This document shows, piece after piece, positions 36,701-51,700 of a stretch of 64,000 nucleotides of DNA. The notes below the pieces were generated by a model. That model had not been told where the DNA came from. It did not search any database and saw nothing but the letters and a program-made list of their open reading frames with translations. Positions within the stretch are counted from its first letter, which is position 1, and each line of letters begins with the position of its first letter. Source of the DNA: Brugia malayi (taxonomy: Eukaryota; Nematoda; Chromadorea; Rhabditida; Onchocercidae); the NCBI RefSeq assembly GCF_000002995.4, contig NW_025062478.1, positions 4,378,001 to 4,442,000 of the forward strand, read 5' to 3'. Made by a program: the position numbers and the translations under genes.

Positions 36701-39700
36701 TCTGTCCCACGTCGAGGATGTGGTAAAGTATGTGATGCGTACACTTCTTCGGTGTATGATGGACTTGGTTTCAACAATGAAACTTCCTGAGTCATGCGTC
36801 TTTCGCGTTCCTTCCGACGATCTTGCAATTTATTTTGTTTCTCAAATGTTTTGATGCTGTCTTTCTGTGATTCATTTTTTCCTTTCTCTGCTCGGATTCT
36901 GCAAAAAAAAATGTTGCCCACAAATGCATAGATATCAAATCTGGAAGTCAAAAAATAATATATCAGAAAAACTGTCACAAAATTACTGCTTTCTAGATCG
37001 GAGACTCCTTAAAATTTTTTCAAAAATAGCTCTAAATTACTTGAAAGTAGACTAACATACCTTTCGCACTCCTTTTTACGTTGCTGCGAATAAGCCTTCT
37101 CGAGAAGAGTTAATCTTTTCAATGAGTCAAATTTCTCACCTTGTGCTTCCAATGTTATTAGAAAATCATCAAAATTCCTGGAAGACAAATTCAGTTCCAT
37201 TTGGAAAAAGTAATTTCAACTGTAACAAGTTTTCCTCACAAATTAAATGGGTGTTTTCGCGAAAAAAAAAAAAATCAAAAATAAACCTTATCTTATTATC
37301 CGCATCGTCAACATCTTCAACCTTCCTCCAATCCTCCTTCAACATGTCTTCTTTCTCCGTTAACCATGCATCTGTGATATGTGCGTCTCGTTTCCATTGT
37401 TGCAAATCCAAATTTTCTTCATATAACACCAATCGTTCTTTCCAGATATCTTTCAACAAATCCACAGCTGATTCTAGTTGTTTAATCTGAAAAAGCACAA
37501 TATGTCTATGCTAAAAAATATCTTATTTCTTCCAACTAATTCTCATTCTTATTTTCATCTAAGTAAGAAATCATATTTCTTTTATTGTTGGTTAAAAAAC
37601 TTAAGAATATAATTACTCGATTGTGACCAGAAAACTTTTGTCTAATCTACTTTCTAATCCTCAAAAAATTTCAATTAATAGGAATTTTGAAGCATTAGAA
37701 ATTTGAACCTTGCCGGATATCTCGGAAGATAAAACATGTTGTGCAGTAATCATATTGTTACCCTTGCGAATAAATTCATCAACAGCAGGCTGTCGTCCAC
37801 TAATTTCAGCTTGGTATTCTGCATGTCTTAACATTAATGTTTTGCATCCGTCCACGTCATTTGGAAGTGTTTCACTATAAATTCACTATAAATGTAATCT
37901 ACTATAACTCACTCAGAACTTTAACCAACTTTTTAAAAGAATAACATTTGACAGTTATTGAAATTCTCATATATTTTGGTTTCAAAGTAAGAGAACAAGA
38001 TAAACAGTTGAAATTTTATATGGAAAAAATTAAAGACAAATTACCTTGTTATAGCATGTTGTAAACGTTTGATCCACATGATTAAATCCCGATGTTCTTG
38101 GAAATATGACTGTAAATTTCGCATCTGCTGCAGCTTTTCATAATATTTGTTAGCAGTACTGATTACATCCTTCAGCTGCTCTTCCATTCCCATTTTACGC
38201 ACTACTAGATGTTCCTGTGTATCAGGATATAATGACATTAAACGTTCTGCTTCACGGCTTAAATCGTTGACCTAAAAAACACATTTTCAACATGATGACT
38301 TTAACCTCACCATTTTTTTTTTTTTTTTTTTTCATTTATAAATTCAAGTATGAATTAAAAACCTGTTTTTCAACTGCTGTAACTCCACGCATAAATTCAT
38401 CGTATTTACTCATTAGTTGTTTCAACGCAGGAAGATCAGCACGCGAAATATCTTCACCTTCAAGTGCTACTTGATGCGCTTCCTTTTCTTCCAACCAACC
38501 AAGAGTTTCATCAGCATCTTGATCGAATTTATGAACCTTTAAAAGGAAATAATTCAAATATAGAGACCGAAGTTTACATGCTACAACTGTCACTAACACT
38601 AATAATAGTTACTATGTAAATTATTATAGTATATATTCAGCCTTTATGATCTTTCCTTCTTTATAAGATAAACGTTTTAAAACAGTTATATATATATAAT
38701 TATTTTTTTAAAAAAATATAGAAAATTTTTAAGTATATATATCAAATTAATTTCATTTATGTAACCTTTACAATCTGTTATGAATGAAAGATATTCAAGA
38801 TGAGTAATTAAAAGGAATATTTACATATGGAAAACACAACAGTAGTAGTGATGGATAATATCCAATTAAGATTATTAAATTGAGAAATCAATTGCTTAAC
38901 ACTATTATCATCACATTTTGCATTTAACATATGGTGATATAGTCGTAATTTCTTTTATTTACAATGTGTAATAAAACTTTGTTGCATGATGTTTCGAGAA
39001 TTTTTTCGTAGTTTCCTTGTATCACGTGCAAGTTGATGTGTTGTTAATTTGAAATGTAGGAAATTTCAGATGGCATATTCCATAAAGAAAAATTTGAAGA
39101 ACATAAAAAAATCCTTTCCTATGATATATATGATAAAATTAATGCAAAACCTGAATAGCCCCTTGCAAAGCCTGTTGACGTTCATTAGCTACTTCGTTGA
39201 CTCGAGACCAAAGATGTTGTAGATCAGTTCCTTTCGCCTTAATCGACACACCAAATGGATGACCACTGCGAAGCAGCTCTTCCTGAAGCCCCAAATAGTG
39301 TCATTTTTATAAAGCAAAACTAAGAAAAAACTAGCAATTTTAATAAAACTTTTGAATACTAACAAAAAAAATAATTAGAATTACCTGAGTTCTTCTCACT
39401 GCAGCTATTCTTTCACCAGCAGAAGCTAATTCACGCACAACCTGATCAAATTCGGTTACAAGCTTTTGACATTCAGCCAAATCGCGGCCTGAATTTGATT
39501 TAAATGCTCTTAGCTTAAACATTAAATAGTAATGTTTAATATTCTGATACAACAGACTCAGACTCAGTACAATAATCCCAAAAGTGCTATTTTGATGAAC
39601 AAATTATCCAATAGAACTATCACGAGAGAAAAACGTATATTAACATAATATCAACGTATCAGTAACTCCAAATAGTTAAAGATTAAATCACTCACAGGGT

Positions 39701-42700
39701 AAAGCTTGAAAAATTAGTTTTTAGTTTCACTACTCAAACTGTGCATACCATAATTTTCTTGCTTAGTGATTTCTAATTTCTCTGAAAGCCATCGATCGAG
39801 ACCATCAACTTGGCGAACGAAGGCATGATATCTTGCTGAATCTACCAGTTGCACCTTACGTCTTGCAATATCATCTCTCAGCTGTTTGTATAGTTCTTCT
39901 AATTTGGTTTGTTTTGACGAAAGCTTAAAGATTGACGATTTAATCTGGGTAAAAATCTAACTTAAAAAAAAAAAGAAAAAAATGGACAGTCTCCATTTTA
40001 GATATAGACTTTACAGGTACACATAATATGTATAGATATTAAAATAAAAACGAATCATAAATTGGTAATAAGAATTAAGAATGTTTTAAGGTAGAAAAGA
40101 AAACAGATTGTGAAGCTTAGTGTGAAAATATAAGCAAAATAATAAACTAAATAATATAATTACAATTTTAAAATAAAACTAACATTCGTAGAATCAAAAT
40201 GTTTTGCAGTAAGCATTACTTCCGCTTCCTTCCGTAATCTTTCAATTTCATTAAAGAATTTGTTTATATCATTTTCTAGTGTCTTTAATCGCCTCAAATG
40301 CCCTTCTGCAGCCGCCTGATCCCTACCCATATCGTTATTTGCCACCAGTGGCATGCGTTCACGCATCCATTGCTCAGCTTCATTAGCCTCTGCATAATAC
40401 TGAAAAAAAAGTGAAATTGTGGAAACAAATTGAAGAACTTCCATTAGATTCTATTCATAAATTTTTTTCAAATTTCTTTAAATTTGCAAAATTTGAAGCT
40501 GAATTTCTTATGACCAACAAATTACCTGCTGACTTCGTAAAGAATCTTCCAGTTTTTGTGATCTTTCGTCTATGAATTGTTTTACAGATAAAACCAAAGT
40601 CGACAATTCGTCTAGAACTTCCTGTATTTCATTTGATGCAAAATGCCCATCTTTTATCATCTTGCGACCCTTTTCCTCGACCTTTGCTATCGCTTCCTGG
40701 AGATTACTTTGTTAAAATAAAAAAGAAAAAGAAAAATGAAGCAAAATAAGCATGTAGACTTTCTATAATGAATCCATCACGAAATCTTTTATTTCTGGCA
40801 TAAAAACCGATAGAAACTTATTTCTCATTCATTGTACGAGTTAGGAGAAAGAAGATTTTATCGTCCGTCAAATTTTAAGCACTCTTAATCTCTAAAGCTT
40901 TTAGTTTCATCTTTCAATAGATGAAATGTCTTAATTTAATTCGCAGAATTGAAATCTAACCCGCCGGCTATTAACATCAGCCTCAAGATGTGCATGCTTC
41001 TTGGTAAGCAACTGCACAGCATGCAATGTATCGCCGTAATCAGTGCTTATCGTCTGTCGTTTTCGATCACTTAGCCATTCAACTTGCTCTTCTGCTTCTG
41101 ATATCCATCCATAAAATGCTAAAGCATCGTTTAGGTTTTCACGGCGAATTATGCAAGGTTTTTTTAGCTCATTGTATCGTATCCCGAGAGCTTTTGCCAT
41201 TTCTAATGAATCATTAGCAGTTGCATAACCCTGAAATCGCTAACATTTTTTAAATTCCCGAGATAAGGTAGTTTTATAATCTAAATATAGAAAATACGAT
41301 ATTATTTACTAAATTTTTGAGCTAGTAATATATGAACTATAGCAGCAATCTACTTCATTTGCACATATCCCACCATATACTGAGCCAAATTCTCAACCAA
41401 ATATGCCTACTACAATTATTAAAACAAAGAAAAAGAAAACATGCTTTTTCAGTGCTCTGGAACACATACAACATTCCGCTGAAATGTGAAGTGATCATCA
41501 CTGTTAAAAACGATAATCATTAGAGCACTTTGAATATTAACAGCGAAGTTATGAAATTAACTAACAACTACTCATCATTCTTTATAAAAAAAAATTTTTT
41601 TTACTAACCTTCTTCTGGAATTCATGTGCTTTAGAGACAATTTCATTCACAGCATCTTTCCTGGATTTGATTTCAGCTTCCAAATCATCCTGCTTTTTGA
41701 TAAGTGTTTCAACAGACATATGGTCTTTTCCGTGATCTTCACTTGATAAATCGCTTTCTACTCGCTCAAGCCATTTCTCTAAGTCTTCAATACGTCGATT
41801 CAACTGATATGCTTCATTAGCTTCCCATAACCGTCGCTTTTTCATTTCTGATTTACTAAAAAAAATTAATAGTCATATCAGTTTTTAAAACTAATTATTA
41901 TTTGAAGCAATGGAAAGAATAAATGTTACAACGTACATTTAAATGAAGCATGTACGTTTAACTAAAAGATAAAAAGGCATTTAACATCAGAAAAAATTAC
42001 AAATTCTATGGAACTGTCAGTAATGATGTTCTAAACTTAAAGAGAATTGTATTTAAAAAGCTGTTAAAAATGATAAAATAATCATAAAAATATTACCTTC
42101 GTAATTCATCCCATCCTCGTTTTACTTCAGCGATCTGTAAAGTGATTCGATCAGATGCATAATGTTTGCTAGTAATGAGCTTACTGCCGGCTTCAATCAT
42201 CGAGTTTACGCGACCTTCATTGGCTTCCAACTCAGCATCAAATGTCAAATGCTTTTGTAGTTTGGCCCTATAAAGATCAGAAATTCAAAATCTTCTAATT
42301 ACCAACACTCTTTACTCCATTTTATAGCAATTTTAATTATGGTACGAAAGTGGTAATATATTTCTAAACTTTAGATAAGTCGTAAAAACGTTATCGAGCA
42401 CATCTTGGAAGGTTATTTTCAATAAATAATACTTCACTGAGTCAGCTGTCGATAGACAGCTGATTAGTTTATTTATCTAAGGAAGCTTTTTGATCAAATC
42501 GATCAAACCAACCTTAAATTTGTTTGGTCCAAAAAACTTTCATCGTATGCAAGCTGGATATTTGCATTAATCCACGTCATCAGTTCACCACAACTGTCGA
42601 TAAATTCATGAAGTTTACGTGATTCATTCAGCAATTCACGACGTCGTTTGCATGAATCCATAAGGGCTGCATGTCGAGAGAGAACAGTATCCCGGCTGAA

Positions 42701-45700
42701 AATGCAAAATCCTTTTCTTTTACGTTCTAATAATACTAAAAAACAGAAAAGAAAGTATCTCAAAAGCTAACACAGAAAAATTTTGATCCTGAATTATTGT
42801 AGATTGAAATATATAGTTATCATATAAAGCTAATATAGCTTTCTTCAAAATAAGTTTTTAAATCTGCATCAGCATACATTTTCTCAATTTCATTACGATA
42901 ATCAACATCACATAATGCAAGCGAATCCGCATCTTTCTTCAGGGCATCGATTTTATCACTCTGAGCAATAAGGGTTTTTTCAAAATCATAGTGCTTCTTA
43001 AGTAGGACATCAACAGCAACAACACTCTCGCCCATGTCTGCCTGAAATAAACATATAAATTAGAAAATTTAAAAAAAACAGCTCCACGACACTTATTAGA
43101 AATAATTCGTGAAACATGTATGACTGGAGGAAAGCAATATATTAAATAATAAGACCAAAAACTTTGCGAAGCATTTTATACAGCATTTATTTGCTTGTAC
43201 GAAAATAACGAAAGTTTCAATTAAAAATGGAATTGTTACCTGCTTAAGGAATGCTTCTTTAGATGCAAGCCATTGTTCCGCACGAGCAGCTTGATCAGCA
43301 AACAGTTGGCGATTTCGAGCTCGAGCTAAGGCAACGTTTCGAGCTTCCCATGCTTGACGTAACTGATGCTCCACATTTTGAAGTCGTTTGATAGCTCGTT
43401 GTATTTCACCTTTATGATCTGATTGTTTAGCAATCAATCGCGTGCTCCATTCCCGCAACTCTGATATTTCACGCTGAAATGAAAAAATGAAAAAAATAAA
43501 TTCCAAAAAATGCTTACATCAAACATTAGAAAGAATCAAGTATAGCACTTGATAAATAAATTTGTGCAAATTAGTAATATTATAACACTGTGAATTAAAA
43601 TGAGGTGGACAATAGACTTTTTTTTTTTCCACAAAAAACATAAATAATCAGAAGAACCTGTCGCCCATCAATTTCAGCAAGCTTTTCAACATGTCTAGCA
43701 ATAAATGCATCAGCGTCTGTTACAGAACGTGGACTTTCCGCAGTTGTAAGTCGACTGAGCGCATCTACTGCCCAGATTTCAGCTTTTCTCATTGCATCAA
43801 GGAATTTGTGTAATTCGCCAGATGCCATTAATGCTTGTCCCCTGTAATATGTTAATGAATGGAATATATTCATAAAAATAGCTGTCCTCAATTTTGAACA
43901 AAAACTTCCTATTTACTATCAAATTCTAATAAAAATTTAGTGAAAAAAAAGTACAAAGGAATAACCTTGCCGTTGCTCGTTCAGCTAACTGCTTCCAAGA
44001 AATTTCCAGTTTCTGTAATGATTCAATAACTGTATTACACAGCGGAGGTTTCTTATCGAGAAGTTTCTGTGCCTCAATATCGTGCGCCTAAAATAATTGA
44101 AGGTAATTCATATACATCGAAACTACCTGTTAATATATTTGCTCAAAAATCCAATACTGAAAATTTCAAATATGATAATATTTCTCCACATGAAATAACG
44201 CAAACTAGAGATACCAGTAAAATTAATGGTAGTGGTACTAACAAAATTATTTTTTTTTTTTGGTGATTTCACTCAAGTTTGTATAGATTTTCAACAGAAA
44301 ATCATTCAGCATAAATTACTCAACAGAAAAATGAATATATAAACTGTAACTTAAGCTTCTCATGAATAACAGTCATGTCCCTTTCCACTGCTTCCTGCTT
44401 ACGTATCAATGCTTCGACTGAATGTAAATCTTTTCCAAGATCATCACTTGTGACAGCAGTAAGTTTCTCCTGAATCCTTTCACAAGTATCGTCAACATCG
44501 CGATTGAATGCGTGAATTTCAAGTGCTGAACGAAGCTGTGAGCGATATAAACTTAACTTGACTTGCACCTGTGTCCAACTAAAATCAAAAAAAAAAAAAA
44601 ATAGTGATGCTTGGACCAAAAAAAAGCGAACGAACCTATATTGCAGTATTGTTTCGCCAATAATCAACCATTTGTCATAACAAAATAAAAATTAACTCCG
44701 TGATTTTTCAGTGACCAGAAGTTCCGTGTTTCTTGCAATATTTATAATATCCCATTAACATTTCTGTATAACAATTAAAATTTTTTAATTAAGAAAAATG
44801 GAACCAACGCTTCATTTAGTTCTTTCAGCTGCTGCTGCACCTCATCCTTCGAAGACCGCCCTTGAGCAATCAACTTTTGACCTAAACAATTCGCAGATTC
44901 AATGGAAGTTTGATCAACACTTGCATCTGCTTGTGTACCATCCAATTTTTCCAGCAATGCTTGGCAATGCTCCATATCACGACCCATCTTACCGGCACTA
45001 ATCAGAAGTTCTCTTTCCTGGAAAATATTCTCCGTTTGTTTAATTCATTTTTTCTTCCGTATAACTGAACTAATACAGAAAATTTAACAGAGTTGTGTCG
45101 AATGACACATTACAAATCCTATAATCAGAAATATTAAATCACATTTGCATTCTAATACTAACCTTTCATTATTTTAATACCAGTAATTGTATTTCAATAC
45201 TAAAATTACTAAATTCTAATGGTTTGAATAATCTTAATTAGATGATTTAAAATTTGTGAATAAATGATTGCAAAGGTAAAACTTATTTATACTTACACTT
45301 ATCCATCGCATAACCCTTTCAACAAGCTGCTTGAAATCAAGCAAATCTCGAGCTTCCTCCAATGCACTACTTTGGTCACGTGACATAGCTACTAATTCAT
45401 CCCATTTGTTAAGCATAGCACCAGTCCTGAATTAAGGATACTTTTACAGTGATTAAACGATATTAAATGTGAAAGACAAAACAAAATTTCACACTGGAAA
45501 ATTAATTTAATAAAAATGAATAAATCAAACCTCTTGTTAATGTCATGTCCATCATTGGTAGGTTTGGATGCTAATGTTCGTGCTCGCATCCTAATTTCCT
45601 GAATTCGCGATTCATTTGTTGACAATTCAGCTTCCATTGCCTGAAAAAATAAATAAAACTGCTCAAACAAATTATAATTCCTAAAAATTTAATAGTAAAG

Positions 45701-48700
45701 GTTAAGTTTCAAAAAGATAAACATTAAAGCCGCAAAGCTAAGAAAAAAATAACTGAAGCCTAATAATAAAATTTGTACTCAGTCTGGCTCAATATGAAAT
45801 AGTGAAATTACTCTATCTTAGAGAATTAAATTACAAAACCTGATGCTTTTGTAGGCGTTTCATTTTATCTTCGATACTTGTTAACTTTGCTTGTCTATCA
45901 CTTTCAGCATTTATTCTTTTCTGTTTATCATCAATCCAGCTTTCTATCTCCATCATATCACTGTTGAAACGAGCCAAATTTAATGCATCATCCAGAATAC
46001 TCTTACGTACATTCAATTGTACACGAAGCTGTGTAAGAGCTCCTTCCACCTTGATAAACAAAAAGAAAATTACGAAAATAAATGCTCCTCCAAAGAGAAA
46101 AATGATCAAACTAACAGAACATAACTGAACACATGAAAGAAATATCCCAAATGTCTAGTTCCTAGAAATCTCAGCAAATTTTGGCTGCTATGTGCACCAC
46201 ACAACTAAATAATACCCGTAAAAAGATGTTTCACTCTCTCAAATTCAATTAATACTTAGAGTAAGCCACATAATGTAAATAAAGAGAAATTACTTTCCAA
46301 TTAATAAACAGTCAGTTAACTTTTCTACTTCTGCTAAAAAAGAACATTATAAATTCTATGTTATTTCAAGTCCTGATAATTTATTCCTCCAAAAAATGCT
46401 TTTTTTTTAAAACTAATAAGTACTGAAAACTTTAAAATAAATCTTAAGTCCTCTCATACCTGCTTCATATACTGATCGATTTTCGAGGATTCAATGTGTT
46501 TAGCAGCAATCAATTGTTTTGATGTCTTTTGTAAAGCAACAATGCGATCATCAAGAGTTGCAAGTGCCTTTTGAAATGTTTCCACTTTCTTAATTTGACT
46601 TTCAACTTCTTCCACTGTTCCTCCAATCTTAAAAAATTGCTGCTACAGTAACCTATTATAAATTGCTACTACCATATTATTTTAAAGATATTTATTTAAT
46701 GCTTTATAAAAACTAGCCACGCATGAAAGATTAACAACTGATATAAAAAAGAATAAATTTTATATTTCGCTTTAACCAAGTTCAAAATACCTGCGCACAG
46801 CAAAGTGTTGCTTGTCGAGCTGCGATTGTAGCCAGAGTTTGTTTTGCCTCGCGTTGGAATGCATGCCATTCACGTATCTGAGATAACCATTCCCGCCGTA
46901 TGGCCCATTCATTTCGGACTCGTTTCAAAGCTTGGTCAACCTAAATAGGGAGGTAAATTTTTTAGACTCATATACAATTTTATGTATGGCAATAATAAAA
47001 GAAACAATGATTTGGAAACTGTTTTAAACCTCGTTCACTCGAAATTTTCGAATTTCTAATTTATAAGATTCATTTAAGATTGAATTTTATTTTTTGCTTA
47101 ACAAACAAGCTTTCTTTTTTTTACCTGCTTCAATTTTGCAGTAATTTCTGCGCTTGCATAGTGGTCTTTTGCTATCATCTGCTCACCGCGACCAGTTAAT
47201 CGTGAAAAATCCGGTTCACGCGCCTCTATTTCAGCCTAAAATTCAGAAATATAAAAGAGATAAGCTTCATCGTAATATGAAAACAAACATTCTAAACAAC
47301 CACGAACATAAGCATACATTACAAATTTACGCATACGCTAGTGAAGTCAAAAAAAGAAAAAAAAAAACCAGAGGGAAAGAATTGATGAACGATGAGTTCG
47401 AGTGCTGTATACCATATTTGATTCAGTAGGTAAAATAAGTCAGTAAAACTTGGCTGCCAAAATTTTTATTACTGCATAAATAAGTATTTCATAAATGATT
47501 AGATATCGTTGAAAATTATATAAATTTTAAGATAAATTCAGTTCCAATTGTAAGATGAATGAGCTATAATTCAGAGTGCCGTTAAAATTATGCTAACTTA
47601 GCCAATTCTTTTCTTTCACAAAAAGCCTTCTTGATTTATTTCATGAATTTACCTGCAAGCGAAGATGCTCCTTTTGCAACCACTCCACACTTTGCAAATC
47701 ATTTACTACTTGCTTACTCTGCATATCTCTCACAATGACTTCTGTCCATGCAATCAAATCACGAGCCTACAAATTAAAATTGCTACTGCATGCCATTTAC
47801 GTAACGAACATCTGCCAATCTTAAATATTATGATAGAACATTAAAGTATGCTTATGCAATGCTTTTTCGAGTACCATTCCACTGGCAAAAACTCTTAACA
47901 CCACTCACGTTCACGTAAAAACGTTGAAAATCATAAGCAGCTTTCAGCATATCACGACGTGTAACAGTTGCATCTTGCAAATCCTGCCAAGCTTCAGCCA
48001 AAGCTGCTTGCTGTGTTGTAATATGTTCCGCATTACCACCAGGATAAGTAGCTTTCAGGCGTGCGCTTTCTTCTAATAGATCACGTAACTGCTGCTCCAT
48101 AGCACCAAGCTGATTCTCGAAGGCTTCATGCTTCAACCACAAAGAATGCACTTGCTTAATGTCTTTGCCAAGTTCTGCAGGAATTGAAGCTTGCTTCTCA
48201 GCTATTCGTTCTTGATTCTCAGCTACATCACGATTGAAACGATGTAACTCTTCTGCCGCTTCCAGCTTCTGATCGCGACTTTCAATATAATCTAGTAGCA
48301 AGGACCAAACAGACCTAAAGTTTTAAAGCCGAAGTATTGGAAAAAGTCGCTTGATTATTCCTAACTTCATGGAGACTTCATCAAACTACCAAATGACTCT
48401 AAAAGGAAAAAATATCCAAGCTAATGAAATCATTAGCAATAAAATTCCGTGACAAGATAAGAAATGCAATTTTGGAAAGTTTTGCTTCATTCTGGCTTTG
48501 AAAAATAAAAATTGCCTATCATCTCCATAAAGTACAAATAGATCACGCAAAAAGTTTAGTAAAAGAAAGACTAAATAGGTAAATTAAAAGTTATTTAGAC
48601 GAGAAACCTGCAAAATGTTGGAAAATAGTGCTAGTCACCTGAGTTTTTCCTGTCTTTTTAAGATGTCACGAGCAAACGGTGGATTACGTCTCAGCAATGC

Positions 48701-51700
48701 ATTCGCTGCTGATTCACAATGGACAAATCTTTCGCTACCTGTTTTGACACTTTGTTTGAAATCTTCAAAACGGCTCTGTAATTCCTGAAGTGCGTACCAT
48801 TTACATTAGCAATAATCGATACAAAAGTGGTCAAAGAAATTGTCTCGTTTATTATGAATCTTAGATCAACTCCTCTGAGAATTCAATTCATTTAAAGTAT
48901 TGAATTCTAGCCCATATATTCTAAATAAAACAGGCAGACAAGCGAAAGTTCGAAAGCATTGAATTTCATCCAACTAACCTTTAAATGTTCATAATCGATT
49001 CCATAATCTTCGCTCATTGCAACCAGTAATTGTTCGTTTATCCACGCTTCTAAATCTTGACTTTCTCGTAAATACTGATATAAATAGACTGCATTTTCAA
49101 GTTGTTGTTTTCTTTCATCTGCTAAAGTTGAAAGTGTCTCAAATTCTTTTTCCAATTCTGTTTGCCTCATAATAAATCGCTCATTATTTGATCGATTCGA
49201 ATTATCTAATTCTTTACACTGAACTGCCAATTTCTGAAGCCATTGCCTATAAAGCAAATGAAAAATTATAGTCTCACAAATGAAAATATCATTGCATCTT
49301 ACACATCAGCAGTGCCCTCTCACAAAAAACCTACATAATGAAGTAGATAAACGAAGCCACAATTAATTACACAAGGTGTTCACTATCAAAGCTTTTGCGT
49401 CCTTTCATCGTGTTAAGGGGAAAAATATTTTACATTCCAATCTATTGGCAAATTGCTTCAAAAATAAGTAAATCAATTTCATTAGGAGAAAAATGAACAC
49501 AATGAGAGATGCATATGCATAAAACATACTTATATGTAACCATATCAGCTTGTAGAGCTTTATGTTTAGCTAACAACTTTTGCGCTACATCTTCATCTTG
49601 ACCGTAATCTTCTGATGTTAATGCTCCCCGTTTTTCATTCATCCAAGAATCGACCTAAATTCGACTGATCAAAAATAACAGAAAGCTTTAAAATGATCCG
49701 CCAAAGCTGATGATCAATTCAACCATGTGTATAAATTTTATAAGATGTATTATATTAAAAAAAAAAAAAAAAAAAAAAGAAAAGCTAGAAAAAGTATAAT
49801 CTGTTACCTCGGCTGCATCAAACATATACTGCTCTTCTTTTAAAGCCCAATCCAACAAATTTTTTCGCTTTCGCATTAAATTATTTAAATGTTCTAACGC
49901 TTCAGCAAGCTGCAATTGAATAATTAAGTAAAATTAAAGAGAAACTTGGAAATATTTGCACAGATATAAAAGATAAGTAAATCATGGAAATAAACAATAC
50001 TTGTTCATATTTAGTGCGTATTTGCTCCTGTGCATAATGCTTCTCCTTAATGAGATTGCTACCACGATTCAATGTCTGCTTGATATGAGGATATCGTGAC
50101 GCCACCTCCGCCTGTAAATTAAAAATCCCTTGATAAACATTATTTTGAAAAAAAAAAAAAAAACATAGAGAAAGAACTCGAAATACAAGAAAACATATTA
50201 CAACAGAAGAAAATTTAGAATGAATTAGTCATAATTGGAAACAAAAAAAAAACTGTTAAATAAAAAAATGCAATAACTCATTTGACTATTATAATTATCT
50301 TAGTGATCAAATCATAAAAAAATTTCGTGTTAAAAACCAAGACGAAGTTTTTTTCTAATACATACATTTCTATCTAGAATCTTCAAGTAATTTCATTAAT
50401 GTTATAAATATACTTAAAAATATGAACTAACCTCCAACTGTTCATGCTTTTTTTGCATATTGGTAGCTTCTGTAAGAGAAGAGCCAGTTTCTTCAGATGA
50501 TGCAATTGGAACCTTTTCTGAAATCCAGTGCATTTCACAGTCTATATCAAACGATAATTGATGCCACTTTAAGCTTTCTTCCAGTGCTATCCGACGATCT
50601 TTGGCTGGTTCCTTCAATGACTCAAACCTAAAAATTTTCATTTTTATCTAAAATTATGAAATTTTCAGTTCTTTATAATCACTTCGAAATAATTTATTTG
50701 CGAATGAATAGAATTTTCACGATTATTTCACGAGTATTTTATTAACTCAGAAATTTTTAACCTCTTAATTTTGTACCTAAATCTGAATCAAAGATCTAAA
50801 ATATATCACTTGAAATTTTCGCTTTGTTTATAGAAATAGAAAAATGATTGGACCATGTATGAAAGGTAATTAGAATTAACCTTTCAGTAAGTTTCTGCAC
50901 AGCTCTCTTAATGGCAGTCGAATCAAAATGTCCCTGTTGTATCATAGCATTTGCTTTCTCCATCATTTCAAGAACTCTTTTCTCGAAAACAGTCATTTCC
51001 TTCTCCACAACAACTTGTTTATGGATGAGTTCCTTCACACCACGCAAATCAGATCCTAAATCTTTCGAATTCAAAGATGCTTGTATTTCGTCTAACTTCA
51101 AGTGAGCATCATCCAGAGCTTCATTCAATCCTTTTTGATCTTCCGCTTGTCTCAAACATTCTCCTTTAGCATTTGCTGCACGTAAAAGATCAGACCATTC
51201 GACATTTACACCATCTAACAATCTGCGAATGGATTTCGATTCGTAATGCCGCGCTGCTATCAGCGAATTTCCTTCCTAAAAGAAACATAAGTGAATTACG
51301 AAGAAAACAAGTAGGGAAGACATCATTACTTCTCCAAATACACTTCGACTAAAATAGACAAATAGTATTTTATCTATCCTATTCATTCAGCATTCAGTGT
51401 GCTACTACATATGTATTTTAAAGCTATTATGAAAGATAACTGAGATAGTAATTTTTCTCGGATATAGCAACAATAATATCGATACGACATTAATTTAAGT
51501 GAAACGACATTAATTTAAGTGAAACTTCAGTATATCAAAAATTATTTACAAAATATTAATTTACCGCATTCAATTCGTCTAAACGTGCGACATTTGATTT
51601 CAATTCTGCTTCGAATGCTTTATGTTTCAGTAATTTCATTGTAATAGATGCTGTGTCTCGATATGAATCATCATTTGCAATCTTCCGTTTTTCCGCTATC

